Source of the DNA: Faucicola mancuniensis
GTDB taxonomy: Bacteria > Pseudomonadota > Gammaproteobacteria > Pseudomonadales > Moraxellaceae
Assembly (NCBI RefSeq): GCF_046523945.1
Contig: NZ_CP171363.1
Location: 620,001 to 684,000, forward strand
Direction of reading: 5' to 3'
Length of the DNA stretch: 64,000 nucleotides
The notes under the pieces are model-generated. The model did not search any database, had not been told where the DNA came from, and saw only the letters and a program-made list of their open reading frames with translations. The position numbers and the translations under genes were made by a program. Position 1 is the stretch's first letter; the number at the start of each line of letters is the position of its first letter. Of this stretch, positions 42,251-51,592 are shown piece by piece.

Positions 42251-43675
42251 TTAAACAACCAACTGTGCAAATACCTTGCCACGCTCAACATACCCGCTAA
42301 ACTGGTCAAAACTGGCACACGCAGGCGACAACAACAACACACCCAAATCCGCCTGTGCTTTTGCGTCATCAAAGCCTTGTTTCACCGCATTTTGCAAGGT
42401 TTGGCAATGAATAACTTTGACGGTATCGAGCAAATTGCCCTTTTGCAAATCTGCTTGGATTTTGTCGGCATCTTCACCAATCAAATAAATATTTGATGCA
42501 AACTGGGATAACGGTTTGGCAAGTTCGGCAAAATTCTGTCCTTTGCCCTGTCCGCCCAAAATCACCGCCAATTTTTTGCCTTTGGGCTGATACACTTTAC
42601 CCAAACCCAAAATCGCCGCCACCGTTGAGCCGATATTTGTCCCTTTTGAATCATCATAGCAGTCAAGCGTATGCTGATTGTCAAAAGTTTTTGTGGTGAT
42701 AAATTCACAACGATGGGGCAAACCGACAAAGTTTTTGATGGTGTTTAACATACCGTCTATCGGTAAACCGACCGACTCACCCAACGCCAAAGCGGATAAC
42801 ACATTGATAAGGTTGTGCTGTCCTTTAATCGGTACGTCTTTTTCGTGAAGCAGACGTTCACGCCCACGAGCGAGCCACATATCGCCTTGACTGTCGGTAA
42901 TAATGCCGTATTGATGAATGTCTGGAGCGTTACTACCAAAGGTAATAGTCGGCATATCATCAGCGACAAGCGGTCGGCTTAATGGGTCATCACGATTTAC
43001 CACGATGGATTTCACGCCTTGAAAAATACGGTGTTTTTCACGGTGATAACCCAGCATATCGCCATGACGGTCTAAGTGGTCTGGCGACATATTGAGTACC
43101 GTTGCGACTTGGGCGGATAGATTGGTGGTGGTTTGCAACTGAAAACTGGACAACTCTAACACCGCAATTTCAATCGGCTCAAGTAACAAATCCAACGCAG
43201 GTGTCCCCAGATTACCGCCCACGCCAACTTTTTTGCCAGCATTTTTCACCATTTCACCGACCAAGGTGGTAACGGTACTTTTGGCGTTTGAGCCTGTAAT
43301 CGCCACAATCGGAATATTTTTGGCTTTGCACACATCACAAAATAGCTGAATATCGCTCACCATCGCAATTTTTTTGGCATGCACATCAGCAAACACAGGC
43401 AAAAATGGGTCAATGCCGGGGCTGATGATAATACGACTGGCACTGCTTAATAGCTCGCTATCAATGCCGTTAAATTTGGTGAGTACATCACTGGGTAACT
43501 GGCTTGCCAAACTGGGATTACCGCCATCCGTTACCGCAACTTTGTAGCCCAAATTGTGCAAAAAATTTACCGTTGCCAAGCCAGATTTGCCAAGCCCTAC
43601 CACCACTTGCAAACCGTCCCCACGCTGAATCAAAGATGCTGATGAATTTGTCGTATTTTGTTGGTCAATTGTCAT
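42251..43675 (-). CDS. murD: UDP-N-acetylmuramoyl-alanine-D-glutamate ligase
   Basis: A 474-residue cytoplasmic Mur ligase adding D-Glu to UDP-MurNAc-Ala. It has the N-terminal Rossmann-like GLGKSGLATVNFL, ATP loop AITGSNAKSTV (S in place of the more usual G before NAK), NMSPDHLDRH, and LPHRCEFI with YDDSKGTN. The length is normal. It is co-directional with ftsW. Confidence 0.95.
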   Translation of the reverse strand: MTIDQQNTTNSSASLIQRGDGLQVVVGLGKSGLATVNFLHNLGYKVAVTDGGNPSLASQLPSDVLTKFNGIDSELLSSASRIIISPGIDPFLPVFADVHAKKIAMVSDIQLFCDVCKAKNIPIVAITGSNAKSTVTTLVGEMVKNAGKKVGVGGNLGTPALDLLLEPIEIAVLELSSFQLQTTTNLSAQVATVLNMSPDHLDRHGDMLGYHREKHRIFQGVKSIVVNRDDPLSRPLVADDMPTITFGSNAPDIHQYGIITDSQGDMWLARGRERLLHEKDVPIKGQHNLINVLSALALGESVGLPIDGMLNTIKNFVGLPHRCEFITTKTFDNQHTLDCYDDSKGTNIGSTVAAILGLGKVYQPKGKKLAVILGGQGKGQNFAELAKPLSQFASNIYLIGEDADKIQADLQKGNLLDTVKVIHCQTLQNAVKQGFDDAKAQADLGVLLLSPACASFDQFSGYVERGKVFAQLVV

Positions 43676-43738
43676 GGCGATATCCTGATAATCAATAAGT
43701 AAATGCGTAATTGGACAAAATTAAATCGTACTATTATA

Positions 43739-43805
43739 CCCTCCCCCAGCCCCTCCCAAAGGGAGAGGAACGCCCTCCACCTTTGGGGGAGTGTTGGGGA
43801 GGGGG
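43739..43805. repeat. GC-rich palindromic repeat
   Basis: A 67-bp imperfect palindrome with runs CCCTCCCCCAGCCCCTCCC and the complementary GGGGGAGTGTTGGGGAGGGG arm, striking in this AT-rich DNA. A related shorter copy lies at 51161-51209. Such C/G-tract palindromes are dispersed intergenic repeats in many genomes. The rest of the 520-base gap holds only the glnB promoter. Confidence 0.7.
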
Positions 43806-43970
43806 AAATGATTGAGAAATAAATAAACCAATTATAACATTTTCTTGCTTTGATAACATTTTTTTTATAAATAAGTCTTTAAGTTGTTTGATAAAACAAA
43901 TTCACCATTTTGGTGAAATTTTGCACAATTTTGGTGCATGGATATTTTTTTGTGGAAATTTTTAGAATAA

Positions 43971-44000
43971 TTGGCTCAATTTCTGATTTTTGGTTATAAT
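43971..44000 (+). promoter_or_regulatory. Probable glnB-amtB promoter
   Basis: TTGGCT (43971-43976) and TATAAT (43995-44000) with an 18-base spacer give a leader of about 190 bases before glnB. No clean sigma-54 element was seen, although this operon is often sigma-54 dependent elsewhere. Confidence 0.5.
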
Positions 44001-44196
44001 AAAGTGCTAACCTAACCCCATGACTTGACATTGTTTTGCAAATTGTTTTAAAAATTTTTTATCAATATTTTCAAATAGTTATATTTTTTCACCCCCTTTT
44101 AAACATAAATTTTTGAAAAAGTTGGCACATATTTTGAGACACAAAATTTCACAAGCTATTTTTGCAAACAATGTTAAATTTTCAAAGGATATTGTT

Positions 44197-44535
44197 ATGA
44201 AATTAATTACTGCTATTTTAAAACCATTCAAACTTGATGATGTGCGTGAATCGCTGTCAGAGATTGGCGTGCAAGGCGTTACTGTTACCGAAGTCAAAGG
44301 TTTTGGTCGCCAAAAAGGACATACCGAGCTGTATCGTGGGGCGGAGTATGTGGTGGACTTTTTGCCAAAAGTCAAACTTGAGATTGCTGTAACTGATGAG
44401 ATGGTTGAGCCTGCGATTGAAGCGATTATCCGTGTGGCAAGCACTGGCAAAATCGGCGATGGTAAGATTTTTGTGTCTGACCTTGAGCAAGTGATTCGTA
44501 TCCGTACAGGTGAAACTGGGGCGAATGCTATCTAA
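44197..44535 (+). CDS. glnB: Nitrogen regulatory protein P-II
   Basis: A 112-residue signalling protein that binds ATP/ADP and 2-oxoglutarate and regulates AmtB and nitrogen metabolism. It has MKLITAILKPFKLDDVRESL, the T-loop with uridylylation Tyr51 in HTELYRGAEYVVDF, and the closing GKIGDGKIFV. ATG 44197 has AAGGAT eight bases upstream; the longer open frame from 44113 does not fit the family. Pairing with amtB means it could equally be called glnK. Confidence 0.95.
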   Translation: MKLITAILKPFKLDDVRESLSEIGVQGVTVTEVKGFGRQKGHTELYRGAEYVVDFLPKVKLEIAVTDEMVEPAIEAIIRVASTGKIGDGKIFVSDLEQVIRIRTGETGANAI

Positions 44536-44610
44536 TTCAACGCTCGTTTGATTTAATCCTTTCTTAATTTTTCAAAATAACGCACCAACAAAAACGAAAA
44601 GGGGGTTTTT

Positions 44611-45957
44611 ATGGATTTGCGTGATGGTTTCTTGTCGCCAAAAATTGGCACTCATTTAACGTCTGTTATCAAAAAATTTGTGACTTTTACCACGTTGGCA
44701 GGTTTTTCAAGTTTGGCATTTGCCGAAGAAACATTGGCAATAGAAACACCGACATTAAATGCGGGTGATACCGCTTGGGTATTGGTCGCAACTACGTTGG
44801 TATTGATGATGACTTTACCCGGTTTGGCATTGTTTTATTCAGGTATGGTGCGTAAAAAGAATATTTTAGGCACGATGGCTCACAGTTTTGGTGCAGCGGC
44901 GATGGCATCTGTGGTTTGGATGTTGGTCGGTTATTCGTTGGCATTTAGTGAAGGCAGTTGTAATCAGTTTGTGGGCGGTTTTAGCCATGTGTTTTTGTCA
45001 GGCATTGGCATTGATGATTTGACTGGGACTGTGCCGACTTTGCTGTTTGTGGCGTTTCAGATGACTTTTGCCATTATTACCGTTGCGATTTTGGCAGGTT
45101 CTTTGGCGGAGCGTATCAAATTTGGTAGCTTTATGGCGTTTACGGCGATTTGGTTGGTTTTGGTGTATGCCCCTGTTTGCCACTGGGTTTGGGGTGGTGG
45201 CTGGCTGATGAATGACGGTGCGTTGGACTTTGCAGGCGGTACGGTTGTGCATATCAATGCAGGTGTCGGCGGTTTGGTGTTGGCTGCGGTGTTGGGCAAA
45301 CGTCAAGGTTATGGGCGTGAGTCTATGGCACCTTCAAATCTGGCTTTGACTGTGATTGGTACAGGTTTGGTTTGGGTTGGCTGGTTCGGCTTTAACGGCG
45401 GTAGTGCATTGGCAGCCAATGGCTTGGCAGGCAATGCGATTTTGGTAAGCCAAGTGGCGGCAGCGTCAGGTGTGTTGGCATGGCTTGCGGTTGAAAAGTT
45501 GGTGCGTGGCAAAGCGTCTATGTTGGGCGGTGCGTCTGGTGGTATTGCAGGATTGGTCGGTATCACGCCAGCGGCAGGGTTTGTCACGGTCGGCGGTGCG
45601 TTGGCAATCGGTATTTTAACAGCGATTGGTTGCTTTTATTCGGTAAACTTTTTAAAACGTCTGTTAAAAATTGATGATAGCTTAGATGCGTTTGGTTTGC
45701 ACGGTGTTGGCGGTGTGATTGGTGCGGTTTTAACAGGAATTTTTGTCAGCCCAGCGATTACAGGCAGTCCACTATCTATGCCAATGTTAAACCAAGTTTG
45801 GGTACAACTAGAGGGTATTTTGGCAACTGCTCTTTATTGTGGTGTGGTAACATGGATTATCGCCAAAGGCTTACAAGCAACCATCGGATTGCGTGTGAGT
45901 GATGAAGAAGAATATCAAGGTTTGGATTTAAGTGTTCATGGCGAACGTTTAGAATAA
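44611..45957 (+). CDS. amtB: Ammonium transporter
   Basis: A 448-residue trimeric membrane channel with a signal peptide (VTFTTLAGFSSLAFA) and eleven membrane helices. The twin pore histidines are in GTVVHINAGVGGLVLA and FGLHGVGGVIGA, and the family signature region is near GMVRKKNILGTM. It follows glnB after 75 bases with a GGGGG ribosome binding site; GlnB/K would plug the pore when nitrogen is plentiful. Confidence 0.96.
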   Translation: MDLRDGFLSPKIGTHLTSVIKKFVTFTTLAGFSSLAFAEETLAIETPTLNAGDTAWVLVATTLVLMMTLPGLALFYSGMVRKKNILGTMAHSFGAAAMASVVWMLVGYSLAFSEGSCNQFVGGFSHVFLSGIGIDDLTGTVPTLLFVAFQMTFAIITVAILAGSLAERIKFGSFMAFTAIWLVLVYAPVCHWVWGGGWLMNDGALDFAGGTVVHINAGVGGLVLAAVLGKRQGYGRESMAPSNLALTVIGTGLVWVGWFGFNGGSALAANGLAGNAILVSQVAAASGVLAWLAVEKLVRGKASMLGGASGGIAGLVGITPAAGFVTVGGALAIGILTAIGCFYSVNFLKRLLKIDDSLDAFGLHGVGGVIGAVLTGIFVSPAITGSPLSMPMLNQVWVQLEGILATALYCGVVTWIIAKGLQATIGLRVSDEEEYQGLDLSVHGERLE

Positions 45958-45977
45958 TCTTGTTGTCAAAACCACCA

Positions 45978-46013
45978 AAAAAAGGCTTTATCATGATGAT
46001 AAAGCCTTTTTTA
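45978..46013 (+). terminator. Terminator after amtB
   Basis: AGGCTTTATCA and TGATAAAGCCT form an 11-bp stem with a short loop, followed by a T-run, 21 bases after the amtB stop. Confidence 0.9.
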
Positions 46014-46054
46014 TTTGATAGTTTTTTAAATTAGAAATCGTACTTTGCATTTCT

Positions 46055-46073
46055 GGGCGTATGCAATACGCCC
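46055..46073. repeat. Short palindrome GGGCGTAT-GCA-ATACGCCC
   Basis: An 8-bp perfect inverted repeat with flanking CTACG, like short palindromes scattered in many bacterial genomes. It sits between amtB and mqo, outside both terminators and genes. Confidence 0.6.
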
Positions 46074-46122
46074 CTACGATTTTGTCCGATTTTTGACTTA
46101 ATTCACTATAAAAATCATACGC

Positions 46123-47874
46123 TTACAGTGCTTGCATTTCTACGTTTTGATTTTTTTGCTCAGTTTTTGGTGCTGGCAAATTGGTTGCTGGCACGCCACT
46201 GCTGGGTGCAGTTACAGGGGTGTTCACTGTTTTTGCAGGATCAGCCGCTGGCGTTGCTGTATCTACCGAAGATGGCACTTCCACATAAGGTAAATTTAGT
46301 GTGGTGCTGGTTTTACGGCGGATTTGGTTGGTTAATTCTGGGCTACTGTTAATTTTTAAACCATATGATGGTACGATGGTTTTTAATTTTGGTTGCCATT
46401 CAGCCGCTACTTTGTCTGGGAATGCTTTTTCCAGCAACGTTAGCATAATTGGTGGCGATGTTGATGCCCCCGGTGATGCCCCTAACAATGCGGCAATGGT
46501 GCGGTCTTTGTCCACAACAACTTCTGTACCAAATTGCAAAATTGCCCCTTTTTCTGGGTCTTTTTTGATAATTTGTACACGCTGACCTGCGGTGATAAGT
46601 TTCCAATATTCTGGTTTGGCATTTGGATAATATTTTAACAACTCTTTATGACGGTCGGCATCGCTTAAGCGAGCTTGTTGCATCAAATACGTAGTTAAAT
46701 CCAAGTTATCCATACCCACTTTTAACATGGCAAATACGTTGTTATGATTGACCGATGAAAATAGGTCAAACCATGTGCCTGCTTTTAAGAATTTGGTACT
46801 AAACAAGGCATAAGGACCAAATAACATGGTTTGTTTACCGTCCAAATACCGTGTGTCAATGTGTGGCACAGACATCGGTGGTGCACCTGTTTCGGCTTGA
46901 CCGTACACTTTGGCTTTGTGGCGAGTGGTCAAAGCTGGGTCTTCAAATGACAAGAACTGACCGCCCACAGGAAAGCCTGCGTACATTTTTGATTCAGGAA
47001 TACCTGACATTTGTAATAATTTTAATGCCGCACCGCCTGCACCAATAAAGACAAATTTTGATTTAACGGTTTTTTGTTGATTATTTGCCAAATCGCTAAA
47101 GGTAACATTCCACGTTTTATCATCGTTTTGACGTAAATCGGTAACTTCATGTTGCAAATTCAAACGAAAGTTTGGGTGTTTTTGCAAACCTTTGGTTAAT
47201 TGATTGGTAATCACGCCAAAGTTTACGTCTGTACCCAGTGGCATATAAGTCGCCGCCACTTTTTGATTAGGGTCTCGCCCTTCAATCAACAAAGGTGCCC
47301 ATTCACGGATTTTATTTTGGTCGGTGGTAAATTGCATGCCATAAAACAGTGGATTTTTAATCATCGCCTCATAACGTTTTTTCAAAAAGGCAATGTTGGC
47401 ATCACCCCACACAAAACTCATGTGTGGCACAGGATTGATAAACTCTTGTGGATTACCCATATTGCCACGTTCCACTTGGTGCGACCAAAACTGACGAGAA
47501 ATCTCAAACTGCTCGGCAATTTTTACCGCACGTTCTGTTTCTACCACGCCATTTTTTTCTGGTGTATAGTTTAACTCGGCAAATGCCGAATGTCCTGTAC
47601 CTGCGTTATTCCAACCGTTTGAACTTTCCAAAGCGACCCCATCAAGACGCTCATACGCCTCAATTTTCCAGTTTGGCTCAAGCTCTTGTAAATAAGTCGC
47701 AAGCGTCATACTCATGATACCGCCACCAATCACGACCACATCAACAGGCGTTTCATTCTCAGCAGGTGGCACCGATTTTTTAAACAAGGGCCAATACAAA
47801 AATAACACAGCAATGACAATCAATGCCAATAATAACGCACCCAGTATGCGTAAAGAATTGTTTGCTTTTTTCAT
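46123..47874 (-). CDS. mqo: Malate:quinone oxidoreductase with membrane anchor and Pro/Thr tail
   Basis: A membrane-associated FAD enzyme that oxidises malate and reduces quinone. The dinucleotide fold DVVVIGGGIMSMTLA and MQO-specific NGWNNAGTGHSA are clear. The 583-residue form has two additions to the usual ~500-residue enzyme: an N-terminal hydrophobic helix (ILGALLLALIVIAVLFLYW) and a ~45-residue C-terminal tail rich in Pro, Ala and Thr (TNLPAPKTEQKNQN). The start at 47874 (MKKANNSLRI) is likely but lacks a clear ribosome binding site; the frame is open to 47997. Confidence 0.9.
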   Translation of the reverse strand: MKKANNSLRILGALLLALIVIAVLFLYWPLFKKSVPPAENETPVDVVVIGGGIMSMTLATYLQELEPNWKIEAYERLDGVALESSNGWNNAGTGHSAFAELNYTPEKNGVVETERAVKIAEQFEISRQFWSHQVERGNMGNPQEFINPVPHMSFVWGDANIAFLKKRYEAMIKNPLFYGMQFTTDQNKIREWAPLLIEGRDPNQKVAATYMPLGTDVNFGVITNQLTKGLQKHPNFRLNLQHEVTDLRQNDDKTWNVTFSDLANNQQKTVKSKFVFIGAGGAALKLLQMSGIPESKMYAGFPVGGQFLSFEDPALTTRHKAKVYGQAETGAPPMSVPHIDTRYLDGKQTMLFGPYALFSTKFLKAGTWFDLFSSVNHNNVFAMLKVGMDNLDLTTYLMQQARLSDADRHKELLKYYPNAKPEYWKLITAGQRVQIIKKDPEKGAILQFGTEVVVDKDRTIAALLGASPGASTSPPIMLTLLEKAFPDKVAAEWQPKLKTIVPSYGLKINSSPELTNQIRRKTSTTLNLPYVEVPSSVDTATPAADPAKTVNTPVTAPSSGVPATNLPAPKTEQKNQNVEMQAL

Positions 47875-48158
47875 AAAAATAAAGATATCATCAATAAAAA
47901 AAATGGACGGCAATTTTACCACAGATTTTTGCATAATTTTGTAAAAACAACGTAACAATTTGGAAATTTTTCTTAATAAAATCATCAATTTTATCATGGT
48001 ATTTATTTAAAAAATAAAATCGCTTTTTTTGCACTTTTTAGACTTATGATAAAAATTGGCAATTTTTTTGTTCTAAATTATAGATACGCCCTAGTCTTTT
48101 TTTCTGTTAAAATAACCCATCATTTTATTTTTTCATCATTTTTTTAAAAAGAGCAATC

Positions 48159-49019
48159 ATGATAATTTCAAAAAACGAACAAGCCTATCTTGACCTGTTA
48201 AAACTCGTGTTAGCCAACGGCTCGCAAAAAGGCGACCGCACAGGCACAGGCACAATCAGCTATTTTGGCTCGCAAATGCGATTTGATTTAAACGATGGTT
48301 TTCCACTTTTAACCACTAAAAAAATTCATACCAAAAGCGTGATTTATGAACTTTTGTGGTTTTTAAAAGGCGACACCCATGTCAAATATTTACAAGACAA
48401 TGGCGTACGGATTTGGAATGAATGGGCAACGGCAGAGCAAACCGCACGTTTTGGCAAGCCAGCAGGCGAACTTGGGGCGGTGTACGGTCATCAATGGCGA
48501 AATTTTGGGGCAAGCCAAAAGCCAGACGGCAGTTATAATGCAGACGGTTTTGACCAAATCAGTTGGTTAGTAAACGAAATCAAAAATAATCCCAACTCTC
48601 GCCGACTGATTGTGTCTGGGTGGAATCCCAAAGAAGCGAGTGAAGTTGCTTTACCGCCTTGCCATACGCTGTTTCAGTTTTTTATCGCAAATAACAAATT
48701 ATCGTGTCAATTGTATCAACGCTCGGCAGATTTGTTTTTGGGCGTGCCGTTTAATATTGCAAGTTATGCCCTACTCACACATATGATTGCTCATGTAACT
48801 GGGCTTGGTGTGGGTGAATTTGTGTGGACTGGGGGCGATTGTCATATTTATAACAATCATTTAGAACAGGTAAATGAACAGTTAAGCAGAACGCCATTTG
48901 ATTTGCCAAAATTGTGGCTAAATCCTGAGATTAAAAATATTTTTGATTTTGATTTTGATGATATTAACATTGAAAATTATCAAAGTCATGCAACTATTAA
49001 AGCACAAGTTTCTGTTTAA
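48159..49019 (+). CDS. thyA: Thymidylate synthase
   Basis: A 286-residue enzyme making dTMP from dUMP with methylene-tetrahydrofolate. It has RTGTGTISYFG, the active-site cysteine in LPPCHTLFQF, the arginine-bearing LYQRSADLFLGVPFN and CHIYNNH. AGAGC precedes ATG 48159. folA follows 23 bases later, an operon that couples dihydrofolate production and recycling. Confidence 0.97.
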   Translation: MIISKNEQAYLDLLKLVLANGSQKGDRTGTGTISYFGSQMRFDLNDGFPLLTTKKIHTKSVIYELLWFLKGDTHVKYLQDNGVRIWNEWATAEQTARFGKPAGELGAVYGHQWRNFGASQKPDGSYNADGFDQISWLVNEIKNNPNSRRLIVSGWNPKEASEVALPPCHTLFQFFIANNKLSCQLYQRSADLFLGVPFNIASYALLTHMIAHVTGLGVGEFVWTGGDCHIYNNHLEQVNEQLSRTPFDLPKLWLNPEIKNIFDFDFDDINIENYQSHATIKAQVSV

Positions 49020-49042
49020 ATTGATATAAAAAAGGAAAAACC

Positions 49043-49579
49043 ATGAGTTACACCAATGTTGAAGTCGCCCAAGTAGTCGCCATCAGCCAAAACCATGCCA
49101 TTGGCAAAAATAACGAACTGCCTTGGCACATTTCTGCCGATTTAAAGCATTTTAAACAATTAACCGATGGCGGAATCGTCATCATGGGTCGTAAAACCTT
49201 TGAATCGATGGGTTCAAAACCCTTGCCAAACCGCACCAACTTTGTGATTACCACCAATTTCGATTACCAAGCCGATTTTGACAATGTCATTATTTTTCAC
49301 AACCTTGATGACGCTTTAACCCAAGCATCTTCGCTGGCTCATGGCAAGGCTTTGGACACGATTTGGATTATCGGTGGCGAAAAAGTGTTTGAACAAGCCA
49401 TGCTATTCACCGACCGCCTAGAAATCACCCATGTAGATACCGTGATTGACGGTGCGGACGCTTTTTATCCAGCCATTCCAAATGATTTTGTCAAAACCAA
49501 TGCAAGCGAAAAAATGCGTGATGAAAAATCTGATTTGGCGTTTGAATTTGTTACTTATCAAAAACGCACCACAAATTAG
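49043..49579 (+). CDS. folA: Dihydrofolate reductase
   Basis: A 178-residue NADPH enzyme. It has AISQNHAIGKNNELPWHI, the substrate-binding acidic residue in SADLKHF, VIMGRKTFESMG and WIIGGEKVFEQA. AAAGGAAAAA lies before ATG 49043. It forms an operon with thyA. The stop codon overlaps the end of a decayed ktrB on the other strand. Confidence 0.96.
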   Translation: MSYTNVEVAQVVAISQNHAIGKNNELPWHISADLKHFKQLTDGGIVIMGRKTFESMGSKPLPNRTNFVITTNFDYQADFDNVIIFHNLDDALTQASSLAHGKALDTIWIIGGEKVFEQAMLFTDRLEITHVDTVIDGADAFYPAIPNDFVKTNASEKMRDEKSDLAFEFVTYQKRTTN

Positions 49580-50065
49580 CCAACTAATATTTGGTTTTCT
49601 GAGTATTTTATCCAAGTGGATTTTGGCGTGGCGACAAAATACGCCAACGTCAAAGGACCTAGCCGTCCCATATATATCAAAAACATGATGACAAACTACC
49701 CTGTCGTGCTAAATGTGGGTGTAAAATTGCGAGAAAGCCCCGATAAACATCAAAAACACGATTAACATCGTGCTACTGTCGATTATTTGAGCAAAATCAA
49801 TGTTGTTAAACCCTGCGGTACGGGTGGTAATAGCGACAAACCATGACGCACCAAGTTGTTCGCTTAACGTCAACTTGCCAATCGTGTTGGCATTGCCACG
49901 TTCTAACAAAAACAACAAGACAAATGCGGTCAAATTAACAATCAACGTAGCGGTTAGCATGACTTTAGTATTGGTGCTAAACTTGTGCCAACGGCGGTAT
50001 TTTACCACTTCCATAATCACCAAAAATCCAAGTCTGCCAAGCATAATCAATAGACTAATGATAAA
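49576..50065 (-). pseudogene. ktrB: KtrB/TrkH-type potassium transporter remnant
   Basis: Two separate pieces are visible. The first (about 50065 to 49710) reads LLIMLGRLGF, KFSTNTKVMLTATL, then SWFVAITTRTAGFNNIDF and LIVFLMFIGA, matching the central KtrB selectivity-filter region (TRTAGFN). The second (about 49690 to 49576), in another frame, reads FVIMFLIYMGRLGPLTLAYF and ends ENQILVG, the usual C-terminus. The stretch with SPGSTAGGIK between them and the whole N-terminus are missing. The transporter is therefore dead. Confidence 0.8.
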
Positions 50066-50346
50066 TCGGCTTGAATTTTAGAACTTTTATCCATTAATAA
50101 TTGAATACCTTGTTCATCATATTGAAAGTCTTTTAAGCCAGTGAGCCAATTTTTTGTTTCTCGCCCAACAATCATAATTTTATGTTGGGCGTTTTCATAG
50201 CCTTTGGGTACAGATGTCAAAAATAATTTTGGCAAATTTGCTTTTTTTAAACTATTATCTAAAAAATCTTGATTTTCTTTTACAATAGTTACATAACGTT
50301 CAAATAATTGTTGTTCTAAATCCACTACTTTTTCCTTTAAAAACAA
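50047..50346 (-). CDS. Truncated unknown protein fused to the ktrB remnant
   Basis: A 99-residue frame (MFLKEKVVDLEQQLFERYVT) with HKIMIVGRETKNWLTGLKDF, a motif typical of an uncharacterised family of larger proteins. The last residues (ADLSLVY) run directly into ktrB-derived DNA, so the C-terminal part is probably lost. AAAGGAAAA precedes ATG 50346. Probably non-functional. Confidence 0.5.
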   Translation of the reverse strand: MFLKEKVVDLEQQLFERYVTIVKENQDFLDNSLKKANLPKLFLTSVPKGYENAQHKIMIVGRETKNWLTGLKDFQYDEQGIQLLMDKSSKIQADLSLVY

Positions 50347-50365
50347 TTATTTATTAAAAATTAAT

Positions 50366-51142
50366 TCACTTAAAGCGTTGTCGACTAACTTCATACAACA
50401 CCATGCCTGTCGCTACGCTGACATTTAGGCTTTGAATAAATCCATGCTCATTGCCAGTCATCGGAACATACACCAACTGGTCGCAACTATCCGCCGTCAA
50501 TCGGCGAATGCCATCGCCTTCCGACCCCATCACAATCGCCACATCGCCTGTCAAATCACAATCTTGCACCGATTTTGCCGTATCGTCAAGCGCCGTACCG
50601 TACACAAAAACGCCTTGTTTTTTTATCTCATTAATCGTGCGAGCCAAATTCGTCACTTGGATAAACGGCATATATTCAGTCGCACCGACCGCCACTTTTG
50701 CCACCGCAGGGGTAATACTGGAACTGTGATTTTTTGGAATAATCACAGCTGACACGCCCATCGCAACTGCCGTTCGTAGGCACGCTCCGAGATTGTTTGG
50801 ATCGGTGATTTGGTCAAGAATTAATAAAAGTAGTGATTTTTGTTCAGATTGGTATTTGTCAATCAACAGTTTTAAATCATTTTCATCTTGGACATCGCTA
50901 GGGCGAGCTTGTAGCACCACACCTTGATGTTGGGGGCTTTCGGCAAGTTTGGTGAGTTTGTCTTTTGCCGAAAACTGCACGCTAATGCCGTATTGTTTGG
51001 CAAGGTTGATGATATTTTCAACCGCTTCATCAGTTTTATTTTGTTTACCGTCTTGGATAAACAGGGCAAGCCCATCAATACCACGATTTTGCAAAATGGC
51101 TTGCACCGCATGAATGCCATAAAAATAGATAGGTTTTGCCAT
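50366..51142 (-). CDS. rlmB: 23S rRNA (guanosine-2251-2'-O)-methyltransferase
   Basis: A 258-residue SPOUT methyltransferase. The N-terminal substrate-binding domain starts YFYGIHAVQAIL. The knotted domain has the three SPOUT motifs: DQITDPNNLGACLRTA, IVMGSEGDGIRRLT and QSLNVSVATGMVLYE. It methylates G2251 in the ribosomal P-loop. The gene stands alone, with a GC-rich repeat directly upstream. Confidence 0.93.
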   Translation of the reverse strand: MAKPIYFYGIHAVQAILQNRGIDGLALFIQDGKQNKTDEAVENIINLAKQYGISVQFSAKDKLTKLAESPQHQGVVLQARPSDVQDENDLKLLIDKYQSEQKSLLLLILDQITDPNNLGACLRTAVAMGVSAVIIPKNHSSSITPAVAKVAVGATEYMPFIQVTNLARTINEIKKQGVFVYGTALDDTAKSVQDCDLTGDVAIVMGSEGDGIRRLTADSCDQLVYVPMTGNEHGFIQSLNVSVATGMVLYEVSRQRFK

Positions 51143-51160
51143 GATTTTCCTTAGCTATTT

Positions 51161-51209
51161 TACCCCCACCCCAGCCTTCCCCCTAATGGGTAGGGGTTAG
51201 GGGAGGGAG
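51161..51209. repeat. GC-rich palindromic repeat, second copy
   Basis: Imperfect palindrome TACCCCCACCCCAGCC ... TAGGGGTTAGGGGAGGG, related in composition and design to the copy at 43739. It lies between ppnP and rlmB and could act as a transcript-end hairpin for ppnP. Confidence 0.6.
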
Positions 51210-51253
51210 CAAAAGAACAATTTAATTTTACCCAATTACTTAAAATGTTTAAA

Positions 51254-51592
51254 TCAACCTTCAAAATGGCAAATATATTGCACCACTTCTTCATTTTTCA
51301 TCACATAACGGCTATGTCCTTCCACCAAAAACGCTTGCCCTGCACGGTAGTAGGTAAATTCGGTTTCACCTGCTTGTTTGATTTCGCACTCGCCTGCCAA
51401 AATCTCAATGCGTTCTGATGATTCGGTTTTGAACTCGTACTCGGTAACTTCATTGTCGCATGGCAACACAATGCCAAGCATTTTTTTGCGACCGTCTTCA
51501 AACCAAACGGTACGGCTAAAGGTACGACCCTCATAATAAACGTTGGCAACTTTTTCCACCGAAACGTGGTCAAAACGAGCTGATGTAGTCAT
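51254..51592 (-). CDS. ppnP: Pyrimidine/purine nucleoside phosphorylase PpnP
   Basis: A 112-residue cupin of the DUF1255/YaiE family. It shows VYYEGRTFSRTVWFEDGRKK, GIVLPCDNEVTEYEF, ERIEILAGECEIK and the C-terminal YICHFE. Members split nucleosides with phosphate. It is slightly longer than E. coli PpnP. AGGAAA lies before ATG 51592. Confidence 0.88.
   Translation of the reverse strand: MTTSARFDHVSVEKVANVYYEGRTFSRTVWFEDGRKKMLGIVLPCDNEVTEYEFKTESSERIEILAGECEIKQAGETEFTYYRAGQAFLVEGHSRYVMKNEEVVQYICHFEG

Noticed and set aside
43915..43945. Sigma-54 promoter upstream of glnB
   Set aside because: A TGG...TTGCA pair is present, but the spacing between GG and GC is one base short and the first half lacks the CAC part.
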